DNA of 64,000 bases from an uncultured Pelagibacteraceae bacterium (lineage in GTDB: Bacteria > Pseudomonadota > Alphaproteobacteria > Pelagibacterales > Pelagibacteraceae): the NCBI GenBank assembly GCA_902602655.1, contig CACKRM010000002.1, positions 41,361 through 105,360 on the forward strand. Direction: 5' to 3'. A program made the translations under genes and the position numbers. Below, piece by piece: positions 28,093-37,880 of the stretch. The notes beneath the pieces were generated by a model. The model ran no database searches. It worked only from the letters and a program-made list of their open reading frames with translations, and was not told the DNA's origin. Numbering within the stretch: position 1 is the first letter of the stretch; each line of letters opens with the position of its first letter.

Positions 28093-29385
28093 TTAATCTC
28101 TTATACCGTAAGCTACTACTCCTACTTCGGATTTATCAGTACCAAGCCTTTCTGCTTCTTTACTGATTCTAATTCCAATAGTTGCTTTCATTATTGACCA
28201 TACAATGTATGAAACTACGAAAACAAAAATTACTACTGAAATTGTTCCGAGTAACTGTGAGCCAAAACTTACGTCCGAGTTTGTAAATGGAACTGCTAAT
28301 GTTCCCCATACTCCAGCAACAAGGTGTGCAGGTATAGCACCAACAACATCATCAATTTTAAATTTGTATAATAATTTTGTTGAGTAATACATTAACACTC
28401 CAGCTATTGCCCCAATTACGATTGCAGCAAGTGGACTCGGTGCCAAAGGTTCGGCTGTTATACCAACAAGACCAGCAATTGCTCCGTTGAGCATCATAAC
28501 TACGTCTGTTTTACCACCATGAAGTCTTGAAACGACTGCAGCAGCCATTACTCCACCACCAGCGGCTAAGTTAGTATTTATGTAAATTGTTGCAACTGCA
28601 CTTACATCTTCGAGAGTACCAGCAGCTAATTGAGATCCTCCGTTAAATCCAAACCAGCCTAACCAAAGTATAAATACTCCAAGTGTTGCTAATGGAATTG
28701 AAGAAGCCGCAAAAGGTGCCATAGCTTTAACGCTACCTCCTGATGTAAATCTTCCAGTTCTAGCTCCTAATACAATCGCTCCTGCAAGAGCAGCGGCTCC
28801 TCCGGCGGCGTGTACTAAAGTTGAACCAGCAAAATCTGAAAATCCTGCAGCGGATAACCAACCGCCACCCCATTGCCAGCCCATTTCAATTGGATAAATA
28901 AATCCAGTTAAGATCGCAGCAAATAAGAAGAACGGCCAAATTTTAATTCTTTCAGCTAAAGTTCCAGAAACTATTGACATTGTTGTTGCGCAGAAAACCA
29001 TTTGGAAAAACCAATCTGATCCATCTGAGTAACCTGTATCTATTGCTGATGCATCGCTCCATGATGAAAACGATCCAATCCATCCACCTTCCGGAATACC
29101 GTAAGCTAAATTGTAACCAACCAACCAGAACATAATTCCAGCGATTGAATATAATCCTATATTTTTTGCACAGATTGCTGAAACACTTTTAGATGTTACC
29201 AGTCCAGATTCGAGCATAGCAAAACCTGCAGCCATCCACATCACTAGAAAACCTGACATTAAAAATAATATTGTATTAAATATGTATTGAACCTCGGCAG
29301 ATACAGTGGTTTCGGCATAGCCAAGACCAGCAAACGCAAAATATATCGCGGTACCTGCAAAGAAATATCCTATGTATTTTTTCAT
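28093..29385 (-). CDS. amtB: Ammonium transporter
   Basis: MAAGFAMLESGLVTSKS; DFAGSTLVHAAGGAAALAGA; GVWGTLAVPF. Confidence 0.95.
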   Translation of the reverse strand: MKKYIGYFFAGTAIYFAFAGLGYAETTVSAEVQYIFNTILFLMSGFLVMWMAAGFAMLESGLVTSKSVSAICAKNIGLYSIAGIMFWLVGYNLAYGIPEGGWIGSFSSWSDASAIDTGYSDGSDWFFQMVFCATTMSIVSGTLAERIKIWPFFLFAAILTGFIYPIEMGWQWGGGWLSAAGFSDFAGSTLVHAAGGAAALAGAIVLGARTGRFTSGGSVKAMAPFAASSIPLATLGVFILWLGWFGFNGGSQLAAGTLEDVSAVATIYINTNLAAGGGVMAAAVVSRLHGGKTDVVMMLNGAIAGLVGITAEPLAPSPLAAIVIGAIAGVLMYYSTKLLYKFKIDDVVGAIPAHLVAGVWGTLAVPFTNSDVSFGSQLLGTISVVIFVFVVSYIVWSIMKATIGIRISKEAERLGTDKSEVGVVAYGIRD

Positions 29386-29477
29386 TTTAACTCCTTTGTT
29401 AAAAAATAAATAAGTTATTTTAAAATGTTAAAGAACTGTTAAGTGAAGATTTGAGTTATGCAGTTTTTGCAAGCCCT

Positions 29478-29517
29478 TAACAGCCCTTATTATTGAAAAA
29501 ATAAGAGCTGTTAAATA
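29478..29517 (-). terminator. Stem-loop downstream of the HU gene
   Basis: ttaacagcccttattattgaaaaaataagagctgttaa inverted repeat. Confidence 0.5.
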
Positions 29518-29521
29518 ATGC

Positions 29522-29797
29522 TTATTTATTGAACATTTCTTTTAAGCTTTTTGCAGGTAAAAACTTAACTTTTTGAGATGCTGCGATTTGAATAGACTCT
29601 CCAGTTCTTGGATTTCTACCTACCCTAGCTTTTCTTTTTGCTACTTTATAAGTACCAAAACCTGCTATTTTAACTGTGTCATCATTTTTTAAAGCATCAA
29701 GTATAATCGTTGTTATTGAATCAAAAGTTCTTTCAGCGTCAGCCTTGCTTTGACCCAATGTGGACGATATTTTTGCTACTAGTTGTTTTTTATTCAT
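29522..29797 (-). CDS. HU-family DNA-binding protein
   Basis: MNKKQLVAKIS...FGTYKVAKRKARVGRNPRTGESIQIAA. Confidence 0.95.
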   Translation of the reverse strand: MNKKQLVAKISSTLGQSKADAERTFDSITTIILDALKNDDTVKIAGFGTYKVAKRKARVGRNPRTGESIQIAASQKVKFLPAKSLKEMFNK

Positions 29798-29941
29798 TTT
29801 ATGCCCCTTTTATTAATGTTTAATCTCAACAATTGGTGAGGAAAATCAACAATTTTATTAGTTATAAAGATAAATATTAACACTATATATTGTGTGTATA
29901 AAAACGTTGATTTTACTGAGTTTTTTATAATTTAAAAAGCC

Positions 29942-31057
29942 TTAAAACAAGCCAATATCTTTTAAATCATTAAAAGTAGCAAAAAACATTAAAGAAAATA
30001 ACAAAAAAAGACCGATTCGAAAAAATCCTTCTTGAGTCTTTTGTTTTAATGGTCGACCTAAAACTTTCTCAATCGCATAAAACATCAAATGTCCTCCATC
30101 TAAAAGAGGGATTGGAAATAAATTTATTAAACCTAAACTAATAGATATGTAGGCCATTATACTTAAAAAAGCTATGAAGCCATATTGTGCTACTTGTCCT
30201 GTGATTTTTGCAATTTTAATAGGACCACCAAGTTGAGAACTGTCGCCTTTTCCAACAAACAAAGAAGCTACGAATTTTAATGTTGTTTTGGTTACAAACC
30301 AAGTTTCTGCTACAGCGTAAAATAAAGCTTTTGTGGGTCCAAGTTTTTCCTTATTAATTTCATTATTAAGTGGTGCAATTTTTATACCTATTATCTTTTT
30401 TTTAACCTTATTTCCAAAATTGTCCTCGGTTAAAATGATATTTGGGGAAATTAAAAAATTTAAAATTTGGTCATTTCTTGAAACATCCATAATTATTTTA
30501 TTAGATGTTGAAGAATTTATATATGTAGGAACTTCAAGAATACTTGATACTTTGTTGTTTTCAATTGAAATAATAATATCATTTTTTTTTAGGCCAGCTT
30601 TGTCTGCAGGACTATTTATTTGAACTTCTTCGATTACTGGTGGAGTAAAATCTTTTCCCGAAAACATATAAATAAAAGAAAAGATTAAAATAGCTAATAA
30701 AAAATTTGCAAAAGGTCCTGCTGCTACAATAATTGATCTTTGAAATAATGGTTTTAAAACAAAAAGTTTTGATTGATCTTCCTTGTTGTATTTTTTTAAT
30801 ATTTCATTTTGTTCTGACTCGCTAAAAACGTTTCTGTCCCCAAAAAATTTTACATAACCACCTAGTGGTATTACACAAAATTTCCACCTTGTGCCTGATT
30901 TATCATTGAAACCAAATAATTCTTTACCAAAACCTATAGAGAAGTCAGTAACACCTACACCATATTTTTTTGCAAAATAATAATGTCCAAATTCATGAAT
31001 AAAAACTACTACTGAAATTAGTACCAAAAAAGGTATTATAAAATTAAAAATTTCCAT
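29942..31057 (-). CDS. rseP: RseP-like site-2 zinc metalloprotease with PDZ domain
   Basis: VVFIHEFGHYYFAKKYGVGVTDFSIGFG; PDZ segment; NLFPIPLLDGGHLMFY. Confidence 0.85.
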   Translation of the reverse strand: MEIFNFIIPFLVLISVVVFIHEFGHYYFAKKYGVGVTDFSIGFGKELFGFNDKSGTRWKFCVIPLGGYVKFFGDRNVFSESEQNEILKKYNKEDQSKLFVLKPLFQRSIIVAAGPFANFLLAILIFSFIYMFSGKDFTPPVIEEVQINSPADKAGLKKNDIIISIENNKVSSILEVPTYINSSTSNKIIMDVSRNDQILNFLISPNIILTEDNFGNKVKKKIIGIKIAPLNNEINKEKLGPTKALFYAVAETWFVTKTTLKFVASLFVGKGDSSQLGGPIKIAKITGQVAQYGFIAFLSIMAYISISLGLINLFPIPLLDGGHLMFYAIEKVLGRPLKQKTQEGFFRIGLFLLFSLMFFATFNDLKDIGLF

Positions 31058-31951
31058 TTAAAATTTCCATTCATGCATTTTGCTAAAAATAAAGTTTCTA
31101 AAAGCTTTTACTCTAGCGACATTTTTTAAGGATTCAGGGTAAACGAAGTAAGTTTCAGTATGAGGACCTTTAATATTGGGTAGAATCTTTGTCAAGTTAG
31201 GTACATTATAAGTAATATAATCTGGTAAAGCGGCTAAACCAACGCCACTTTGAACTGCTAAAAGTAATCCATATACACTATTCACTTTCATAACAGATTT
31301 TCTTTTTTTTTTATTATCTTTAACTCCAAGTTTAAGAGCCCAATCTGGATTAAAAACTGGAGATGGTAGCCCGCGACCATAAGTTATAAATTTATGTTTT
31401 TGAAGATCGTTTTCAGTTCTTGGATAACCATATTTTTCTAAATAATTATTTGATCCATAAATATGATATTGAAAATCGACAAATTTTTTTTGTATATAGT
31501 TTAGTTGTTTTGGTCTTCTCATCCAAATTCCAATATCTGCTTGCCTAGTGCTAAGATCTAACTCTCTGTCATCAAATATTAATTCTACATCAATTTCAGG
31601 ATGAAGACTCATAAACTCTTGTATTCTCGGAGTTAACCAAGTAGTTCCAAAACTTACAACTGTTGTAACAGTGAGTTTACCACCTAACTTATCCTTTTCT
31701 TGGCTTAAGGTTGTTTCTACTTCCTTAAGTCTTGTAATTACTTCATGAGCAGTTTTGTGTAAATATTTACCGTTTTCAGTTAATACTAAACCTCTTGCAT
31801 GACGTTCAAAAAGCTTAATTTTAAGCTCGGTTTCCAATGATTGTATTTGCCTACTTATAGCAGATTGACTTAAATTTAAAATTGTAGAAGCTTTTGTAAA
31901 ACTACTCGCTTCTGCAACAGTATGAAAAATTTTTAATTTATCCCAGTCCAT
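31058..31951 (-). CDS. LysR-family transcriptional regulator
   Basis: N-terminal HTH: FHTVAEASSFTKASTILNLSQSAISRQIQSLE. Confidence 0.92.
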   Translation of the reverse strand: MDWDKLKIFHTVAEASSFTKASTILNLSQSAISRQIQSLETELKIKLFERHARGLVLTENGKYLHKTAHEVITRLKEVETTLSQEKDKLGGKLTVTTVVSFGTTWLTPRIQEFMSLHPEIDVELIFDDRELDLSTRQADIGIWMRRPKQLNYIQKKFVDFQYHIYGSNNYLEKYGYPRTENDLQKHKFITYGRGLPSPVFNPDWALKLGVKDNKKKRKSVMKVNSVYGLLLAVQSGVGLAALPDYITYNVPNLTKILPNIKGPHTETYFVYPESLKNVARVKAFRNFIFSKMHEWKF

Positions 31952-31967
31952 AAAACCTAACTATAGA

Positions 31968-32969
31968 TTATTTATTAGGATTTACTATAGCTCTTCCAAA
32001 AAATTCTCCTTTAAGCAGTTTTGGATAAGTTTCTAAAAGCTCATTAAAAGATAATTCTTTGGTAAATGATTGAAGTTTAGAAAAATCAATTAACTTGGAG
32101 GCTTCATTCCAAATAAACTCTCTCCTTTTTATTGAAGAACCTGACGAGTCAACTCCCCATAGTTTTACTCCTCTAATGATAAAGGGCATAACTGTAGTAT
32201 TGATTTTGACTCCACCTGCGTTACCACAGGCCGCTACGATACCACCTGGTTTTGTTTGAGCAAGTATCTTTGTTAACGCTGATCCACCAACAGTGTCTAC
32301 TACGCCATCCCAAGTTCCTTTTTCTAATAGTTTGCTCTCTCCTTCAAATTCTTTTCTATCAATAATATTTTTTGCACCTAGATTTTTTAAGTAGTCATTT
32401 TTATCTTTTTTCCCGGTTACAGCATGCACATCATAACCCATTTTTGATAATATCATAATTGCTATACTGCCTACCCCACCTGAAGATCCAGTTACTAGAA
32501 CATCTTTTACTTTTTCTCCCAATAATAATTCTTCTTTTGCTTTAATTGCAAATGAACAGAGTAAAGCAGTAAATCCTGCAGTTCCAAGCATCATAGTTTT
32601 TTTATTATCTAGTTCTTTTGGTGTTTTAACTAAAAAATTTGAATCAACTTTTGCATATTGAGAAAATCCTCCAAAATATGCTTCACCAACTCTGAAGCCT
32701 GTTAAAATAATATTATCATCTTTTTTGAATTTACTATCTTCACTTTCGACAACTTTACCTGAAAAGTCTATCCCAGGAACAAAAGGAAACTTTCTTACTA
32801 TTTTTCCTCCATTATTTAAAATTAGTGAATCCTTATAATTCAAGCTTGAATAATCAATCTTTACTAAAACATTACCGTCCTTTAAATCGCTTTTACTTAT
32901 TTCTTTTATATCTCTTGAAAATTTTTCGTTTTGATTGTCAATAACAATAGCTTTGAATTTTTCAGACAT
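31968..32969 (-). CDS. MDR-family zinc-independent quinone/acrylyl-CoA reductase (AcuI/YhdH-like)
   Basis: SSLNYKDSLILN; VTGSSGGVGSIAIMILSKMGYDVHAVTGK. Confidence 0.82.
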   Translation of the reverse strand: MSEKFKAIVIDNQNEKFSRDIKEISKSDLKDGNVLVKIDYSSLNYKDSLILNNGGKIVRKFPFVPGIDFSGKVVESEDSKFKKDDNIILTGFRVGEAYFGGFSQYAKVDSNFLVKTPKELDNKKTMMLGTAGFTALLCSFAIKAKEELLLGEKVKDVLVTGSSGGVGSIAIMILSKMGYDVHAVTGKKDKNDYLKNLGAKNIIDRKEFEGESKLLEKGTWDGVVDTVGGSALTKILAQTKPGGIVAACGNAGGVKINTTVMPFIIRGVKLWGVDSSGSSIKRREFIWNEASKLIDFSKLQSFTKELSFNELLETYPKLLKGEFFGRAIVNPNK

Positions 32970-32973
32970 TAAT

Positions 32974-33579
32974 TTATTTTGCTATGTATCGTAAATATCT
33001 ATTTTGATAACTCAAATCTTCTTTAAAGGATCCTAAATAATAATTTGTAACTGTCGTAGCTTTTTCTTTTTTAATACCCCTCATTGTCATACATTGATGT
33101 GCGGCATCAATTGTTACTGCTACTCCTTTTGCATCTAAAGCTGTCATTAAAGTTTTTGCTATTTGCATTGTAAGTCTTTCCTGTGTTTGTAATCTTTTTG
33201 AAAAAACTTCCACAGTTCTAGCTAGTTTACTTAAGCCTACTACTTTTTTATTTGGAATATATGCAATATGTACCACTCCTATAATAGGTGCCATGTGATG
33301 TTCACAATGACTCTCTAGAGTGATATTTTTTTCTACTACCATATCGTCGTAGCCTTCTACATCTCCAAAAGTTTTCATTAAATCTGCAGTTGCGTCTTGA
33401 TGGTAACCTTTAAAATATTCTTTAAAAGCCTTAACAACTCTTTTTGGAGTATCAATTAAACCTTCTCTACTAGGATTTTCTCCAATCCATGAAAGTATAG
33501 TTTTAAAAGCCTCTTCAGCCTCTTTGTCAGAAACTTCTTTTTTTGCTTGAGTTTTATCTAAATCTTTAACTAATTTCAT
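32974..33579 (-). CDS. folE: GTP cyclohydrolase I
   Basis: ESHCEHHMAPIIGVVHIAYIPNKKVVGLSKLAR; HQCMTMRG. Confidence 0.95.
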   Translation of the reverse strand: MKLVKDLDKTQAKKEVSDKEAEEAFKTILSWIGENPSREGLIDTPKRVVKAFKEYFKGYHQDATADLMKTFGDVEGYDDMVVEKNITLESHCEHHMAPIIGVVHIAYIPNKKVVGLSKLARTVEVFSKRLQTQERLTMQIAKTLMTALDAKGVAVTIDAAHQCMTMRGIKKEKATTVTNYYLGSFKEDLSYQNRYLRYIAK

Positions 33580-33613
33580 AATTTCTGACTCTTTTATAGG
33601 ACATAATACGTGA

Positions 33614-34123
33614 ATGCAAATTGCTATTTTGTCTTTTTTTCATTATTTTACGCATATGTTTAAAAAAAGAGAAAGTGTTTTTGAAGTAGAAGAAGGTAAA
33701 TTTTTATCACCTAAATTTGACGAGAAAGGTCTAATCCCCGTAATTACTACTGATCATAAAACTGGAGAGGTTTTAATGCATGGTTTTATGAATAGTGAAG
33801 CTCTAAAAAAAACTATTCTTACTAAGGAAGCATTTTACTGGAGCAGATCAAAAAAAGAATTATGGCACAAAGGAAAATTTAGTGGCTTCATACAAAAAGT
33901 AATTGAATTGAGAATAGATGACGATCAAGATTCAATTTGGATGAGTGTCGATATCGGGGAAGGTGCAAGCTGCCACGTAGGATATAAATCGTGTTTTTAT
34001 AGATCCATACCATTAAATGTAAAAGATGGTAATAAAGAAATAGAAATAAAGTTTGAAGAAAAGAAAAAAAAATTTGACCCAAAAAAAATTTATAAAGGCC
34101 AACCTAATCCTACAAAGCTATGA
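33614..34123 (+). CDS. hisI: Phosphoribosyl-AMP cyclohydrolase (true start may be 33656, MFKKRESVF)
   Basis: VLMHGFMNSEALKKTILTKEAFYWSRSKKELWHKG; DDDQDSIWMSVD; CHVGYKSCFYR. Confidence 0.9.
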   Translation: MQIAILSFFHYFTHMFKKRESVFEVEEGKFLSPKFDEKGLIPVITTDHKTGEVLMHGFMNSEALKKTILTKEAFYWSRSKKELWHKGKFSGFIQKVIELRIDDDQDSIWMSVDIGEGASCHVGYKSCFYRSIPLNVKDGNKEIEIKFEEKKKKFDPKKIYKGQPNPTKL

Positions 34124-34278
34124 TGGATGAAAATAAAAAAAATATGTCTTCTGATGAAATGGATGATGTTTGTGAAGAATGCAAAACAGCTTTCGAAAGC
34201 GTTCGCGCTAACTTAGTAATGCATGGTTACAAAATATGTGATAGTTGTAAACTATCAAAGACAGTTTTTCCTATTTAA
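34120..34278 (+). CDS. Small zinc-ribbon-like protein
   Basis: MMDENKKNMSSDEMDDVCEECKTAFESVRANLVMHGYKICDSCKLSKTVFPI; two CxxC pairs; overlaps hisI stop. Confidence 0.55.
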   Translation: MMDENKKNMSSDEMDDVCEECKTAFESVRANLVMHGYKICDSCKLSKTVFPI

Positions 34279-34802
34279 AAACCTTTAAATAAAATAAGTA
34301 TCATAAATAAAAAAATAAATTGTACAAACCAAGCCATAACAACAACTCCAAGAGCTTTCCACATACTTTTATAATCTAAAGCCGACTTAACTGCCACAAC
34401 CATGCAGGCTAACATCCAAAAAGCTGAACCTATAAAAGTAACTGTCATTAACTCAGGAGTAAAACCAAAAACTCTAATAATTCCAGGTGCGCTTGAAAAA
34501 CCAATCGTCCTTAGAAGTTCACCATGATTACTGTTTGTTTGAGGTTCTGCAAATAATTTTACACCGACTAAATAAATTATGTAAGCCCAGACATACCAGC
34601 TTAATAAAGAAAGTAAGGGAGCTACAAAAAAATTTGATACTCCTAAATGAGAGGCTCCTATTCCCGCAGCTAAGCTAGACAAAACAACTACAATGCCTGC
34701 TTGCACAGTAGCTTTTTTATCTTTTTCAACTTCTTCATAAAGGTCGATATCTATTTTAATTGCTCTAAATACTCTGTTAAGAAAAATTGAAATCATTTTC
34801 AT
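34275..34802 (-). CDS. Yip1-family membrane protein
   Basis: 175-aa multi-TM protein with LLRTIGFSSAPGIIRVFG. Confidence 0.65.
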   Translation of the reverse strand: MKMISIFLNRVFRAIKIDIDLYEEVEKDKKATVQAGIVVVLSSLAAGIGASHLGVSNFFVAPLLSLLSWYVWAYIIYLVGVKLFAEPQTNSNHGELLRTIGFSSAPGIIRVFGFTPELMTVTFIGSAFWMLACMVVAVKSALDYKSMWKALGVVVMAWFVQFIFLFMILILFKGF

Positions 34803-35582
34803 CTATTTTAAAATTTTTAAAATTTTATTATGTATATATTTATTTGAACTTGCTAAAATATTACCTCCATTTATTGGAGATTGATTTTTCCAATTCGTCA
34901 CATACCCGCCTGCTTTTTCAATAATTGGCACAAGGGCTACTATATCATAAGATTTTAAATTAGTCTCTATTACTGCATCAATTTTTCCCTCAGCCAATAA
35001 ACAGTAATTAAAAGAGTCAAATTTTTGAGATAGTAAGTTTTGACAAAAAAATTTAAAAATCTTTTTTTCTTTTGAGGATATTTTTTTTCCATAAAAATTT
35101 AAAATTAAATTAATTTTTTTGAAATCTTTTTTTTGAGAGGTTTTCAATAATTTTTTTTTGTTGTTTTTAATTAAAAAAGAATTTTTTTCATTATTAATAT
35201 AGTATCTCTTTAAAGCTGGAAAATTTGCTAAACCCATTTTAGGTTTTTTTCTATAAATAAGACCAATTAAATTAGACCATGTTGACTCTTTATTGATAAA
35301 TCTTTTAGTTCCATCAATAGGGTCTATTACCCATTCATAATCATTAGAAGTTGACTTTTTTTTAAATTCCTCTCCAGATATCGAGTCTTTTGGAAATTTG
35401 CCTTCAATTAATTTTCTAATATATTTTTCAAAGGATTTATCAAAGTTTGTAACTGGGTTAAAATAATTTTTATTACTTGATTTATTCTGGGCTTTAATTT
35501 TTAATTTTGATAATTTTGAATATTGTTTGTTTAACTCAAATGGCAACTTTTTAAGAAAGTTAAATATTTTTTTATTATTCAT
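34803..35582 (-). CDS. HisN-like inositol monophosphatase-family phosphatase (start reassigned to MNNKKIFNF)
   Basis: SGEEF...YEWVIDPIDGTKRFINKESTWSNLIGL; the track's N-terminal extension is antisense to the divergent HPP gene. Confidence 0.8.
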   Translation of the reverse strand: MNNKKIFNFLKKLPFELNKQYSKLSKLKIKAQNKSSNKNYFNPVTNFDKSFEKYIRKLIEGKFPKDSISGEEFKKKSTSNDYEWVIDPIDGTKRFINKESTWSNLIGLIYRKKPKMGLANFPALKRYYINNEKNSFLIKNNKKKLLKTSQKKDFKKINLILNFYGKKISSKEKKIFKFFCQNLLSQKFDSFNYCLLAEGKIDAVIETNLKSYDIVALVPIIEKAGGYVTNWKNQSPINGGNILASSNKYIHNKILKILK

Positions 35583-35616
35583 AATTGTATATAACTTAAT
35601 TAGAGGTAAAATATAT

Positions 35617-36105
35617 ATGAAAAAACTTAAAGGTTTAACCGCAATTGTTTCAGGCATCGCTGCTGCAGTGGTTATAAGTATTTTAGCCTTATTAAATGAG
35701 ATGTCTGGAATTGGAATTTGGATAATATTTTCATTTGGGGCAACTGTTTTGATAATATTTGTTGCACACGACGCTGATGCTGCACAACCCAAGAATATTT
35801 TTTTTGGACATCTGATATCTATAGTCGTTGGAATAGCTTTTAATGAATTGTTTGGTTTTTCATTTTTTTCTCTAGGTTTAGCAGTTGGTTGTGCTGTGAC
35901 TTTAATGGTCTACTTTAAAGTAGTTCACCCTCCCGCTGCATCAAATCCCTTAGTTGCAATATTTTCTGATGTTTCTTTTGATTATATACTTTTTCCAGTA
36001 ATAATGGGAAGTATTGTTATTATTGTTCTATCTATAATAATTAATAGATTTATTTTAAAGAAAAATTATCCAAAAAAAATTTTATTTTCTAAAAATTTTT
36101 TTTAA
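35617..36105 (+). CDS. HPP-family membrane protein (start reassigned to MKKLKGLTA)
   Basis: FGATVLIIFVAHDADAAQPKNIFFGHLISIVVGIAFN; VVHPPAASNPLVAIF. Confidence 0.8.
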   Translation: MKKLKGLTAIVSGIAAAVVISILALLNEMSGIGIWIIFSFGATVLIIFVAHDADAAQPKNIFFGHLISIVVGIAFNELFGFSFFSLGLAVGCAVTLMVYFKVVHPPAASNPLVAIFSDVSFDYILFPVIMGSIVIIVLSIIINRFILKKNYPKKILFSKNFF

Positions 36106-36738
36106 TTTTGAAAGATAAATTCTTATTTTTTTTCCAATAAATTTTCTAACAAGAGAATTAAAGGTAATTTTTTTTTCTATTGTATAAGGTTTTCTTTCTT
36201 CTAATGGAATGTTGTCATGCCAATAAAGTTGGAGCGTCAAGCTGTCATCAAATATCGACATAAGTTTAAAAACAGAACCAACACTTATAAATTTTTCTAG
36301 AGCATCGATTTTTTTCGCGAAAACTAACTTATTGTTATCATCATCAAATTCAAACCACCATTTGTGTCCTGTAATCTCTTCATCGCATCCAAAAACCATA
36401 TTGTCGTTTAATTTTGTTGGAAGCTCGATATAACCAGCTTTGCCAATTCTTTCTATTTCTTTTTTAAGATTAAAAGGTTCAGGCACATGCTCTAAAACGT
36501 GACTTAATATTACATAATCGAACTCTTTATCTTTAAATGGTAGTTTTTCATTGGGTTTAAAAAATGTGTAAATTAAGTTTAGACTCTTAAAATGGTCCCT
36601 GTGATCTTCAATGTCTGCAAAATGATTAGCTTCTTTCCAGTAGTTCATTGGCGAACAACCTAAATCCAAAATTTTAAGATGTTGATTTTTTTTTAGCCAT
36701 AATTTTTGATTAGTTCTGTTGGTTCTTCTTATTGGCAT
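36082..36738 (-). CDS. SAM-dependent methyltransferase (methyltransferase type 11-like)
   Basis: KILDLGCSPMNYWKEA; FDYVILSHVLEHVPEP. Confidence 0.75.
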   Translation of the reverse strand: MPIRRTNRTNQKLWLKKNQHLKILDLGCSPMNYWKEANHFADIEDHRDHFKSLNLIYTFFKPNEKLPFKDKEFDYVILSHVLEHVPEPFNLKKEIERIGKAGYIELPTKLNDNMVFGCDEEITGHKWWFEFDDDNNKLVFAKKIDALEKFISVGSVFKLMSIFDDSLTLQLYWHDNIPLEERKPYTIEKKITFNSLVRKFIGKKIRIYLSKLKKIFRK

Positions 36739-36748
36739 TTTTTAAAAA

Positions 36749-37852
36749 TTAAAGAACATACGGTTCGGGTCTTTTTTTATTTTCTAAAACTCTCTCTACT
36801 GCGAAATCGCTTAGATCAATTGATTGGTAAGAGCCAGTCGAAATTAATTCTGTTAGAGCTCTTCCAATTCCAGGCGCCTGCATCAAACCTCTTCCAGTAA
36901 AACCTGAAGCAAGATAAAGATTTTTATATTTTGGGTGTTTGCCCACTACTGCATTGTTGTCCAACTTGTTACAATCATAATATCCTGCCCAACCTCCAGT
37001 TAGTTTTAACTTTTCAAATATTGGAACTCTTTTTGCTAAAGCTGGCCAAACTAATTCTTCAAAATCATTCCACTCTGGCTCTAAGTTGTTAGCATCAAAT
37101 TTTGAAATTGGTGAGCCTGCAAGATATTCTTTTCCCTCTGGTCTCCAGTATACTCCTGTTGTAAAGTCTGAGGTTAGAGGCATTTCAGGGATATGAGTTG
37201 GACAGCTAACTCTGAAAACAGTGTGCTTTTGTGGAAAAACTGGAATATCTTTAAGCAATTGGTTTGTAAAATATCCTGCTGCAGAAACTATAACTTTTGC
37301 ATTAATTTCTGTTATTGATTTTATTTCACCCTTAATGAATTCAGCACCTAGCTCTTCAGCTTTATTTTTAAGAGCGCCGTGAAACATGTAAGGATCAATC
37401 CACCCTTCCATTTTATCATCAGTATAAGTAAAAGTTACAATACCTTTGTCGTTTATATAAGGAAATAATTTTGTTAATTCGCTTCCTTTTACATTTTTTG
37501 TTCCTGCGTCACAGGATTTGTGATTTTTTAAAGCTTCATATTGTTCGTCTGCATGCTCTGAACCAAATAGAAACAAGTAACCATTTGGGACTACACTAGC
37601 AGTTGGATTAGGGTTTTTTTTTGTTTTTAAAAGATTAGGAATTTCAAAAATAAATTCTCTTGCAAACTTTCCTAACAAAATATTTTCTTTTTGAAAAAAC
37701 TGTCTTCTAAAACCTCCTAATGATAAAGGAAAAGAAGCAGTTTTATAAGTCGGATCCTTTTCTATGACTTTAACTTTTCTCCCCTCTTTTGACAAAAAAT
37801 ATGCTGTTGCTGTTCCTATAATTCCGCCACCGATTATAACTACATCGTCCAT
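36749..37852 (-). CDS. FAD-dependent oxidoreductase (DAO/FOXRED1-like)
   Basis: DVVIIGGGIIGTATAYFLSKEGRKVKVIEKD; ASGFTGRGLMQAPGIGRALTELI. Confidence 0.85.
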   Translation of the reverse strand: MDDVVIIGGGIIGTATAYFLSKEGRKVKVIEKDPTYKTASFPLSLGGFRRQFFQKENILLGKFAREFIFEIPNLLKTKKNPNPTASVVPNGYLFLFGSEHADEQYEALKNHKSCDAGTKNVKGSELTKLFPYINDKGIVTFTYTDDKMEGWIDPYMFHGALKNKAEELGAEFIKGEIKSITEINAKVIVSAAGYFTNQLLKDIPVFPQKHTVFRVSCPTHIPEMPLTSDFTTGVYWRPEGKEYLAGSPISKFDANNLEPEWNDFEELVWPALAKRVPIFEKLKLTGGWAGYYDCNKLDNNAVVGKHPKYKNLYLASGFTGRGLMQAPGIGRALTELISTGSYQSIDLSDFAVERVLENKKRPEPYVL

Positions 37853-37880
37853 AAATAAATTTAATTTTAAATTACTATAT

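Noticed and set aside
34803-35792. Full-length 329-aa ORF for the HisN-like protein
   Set aside because: The first 70 residues are antisense to the divergent HPP gene and lack family similarity; start moved to 35582
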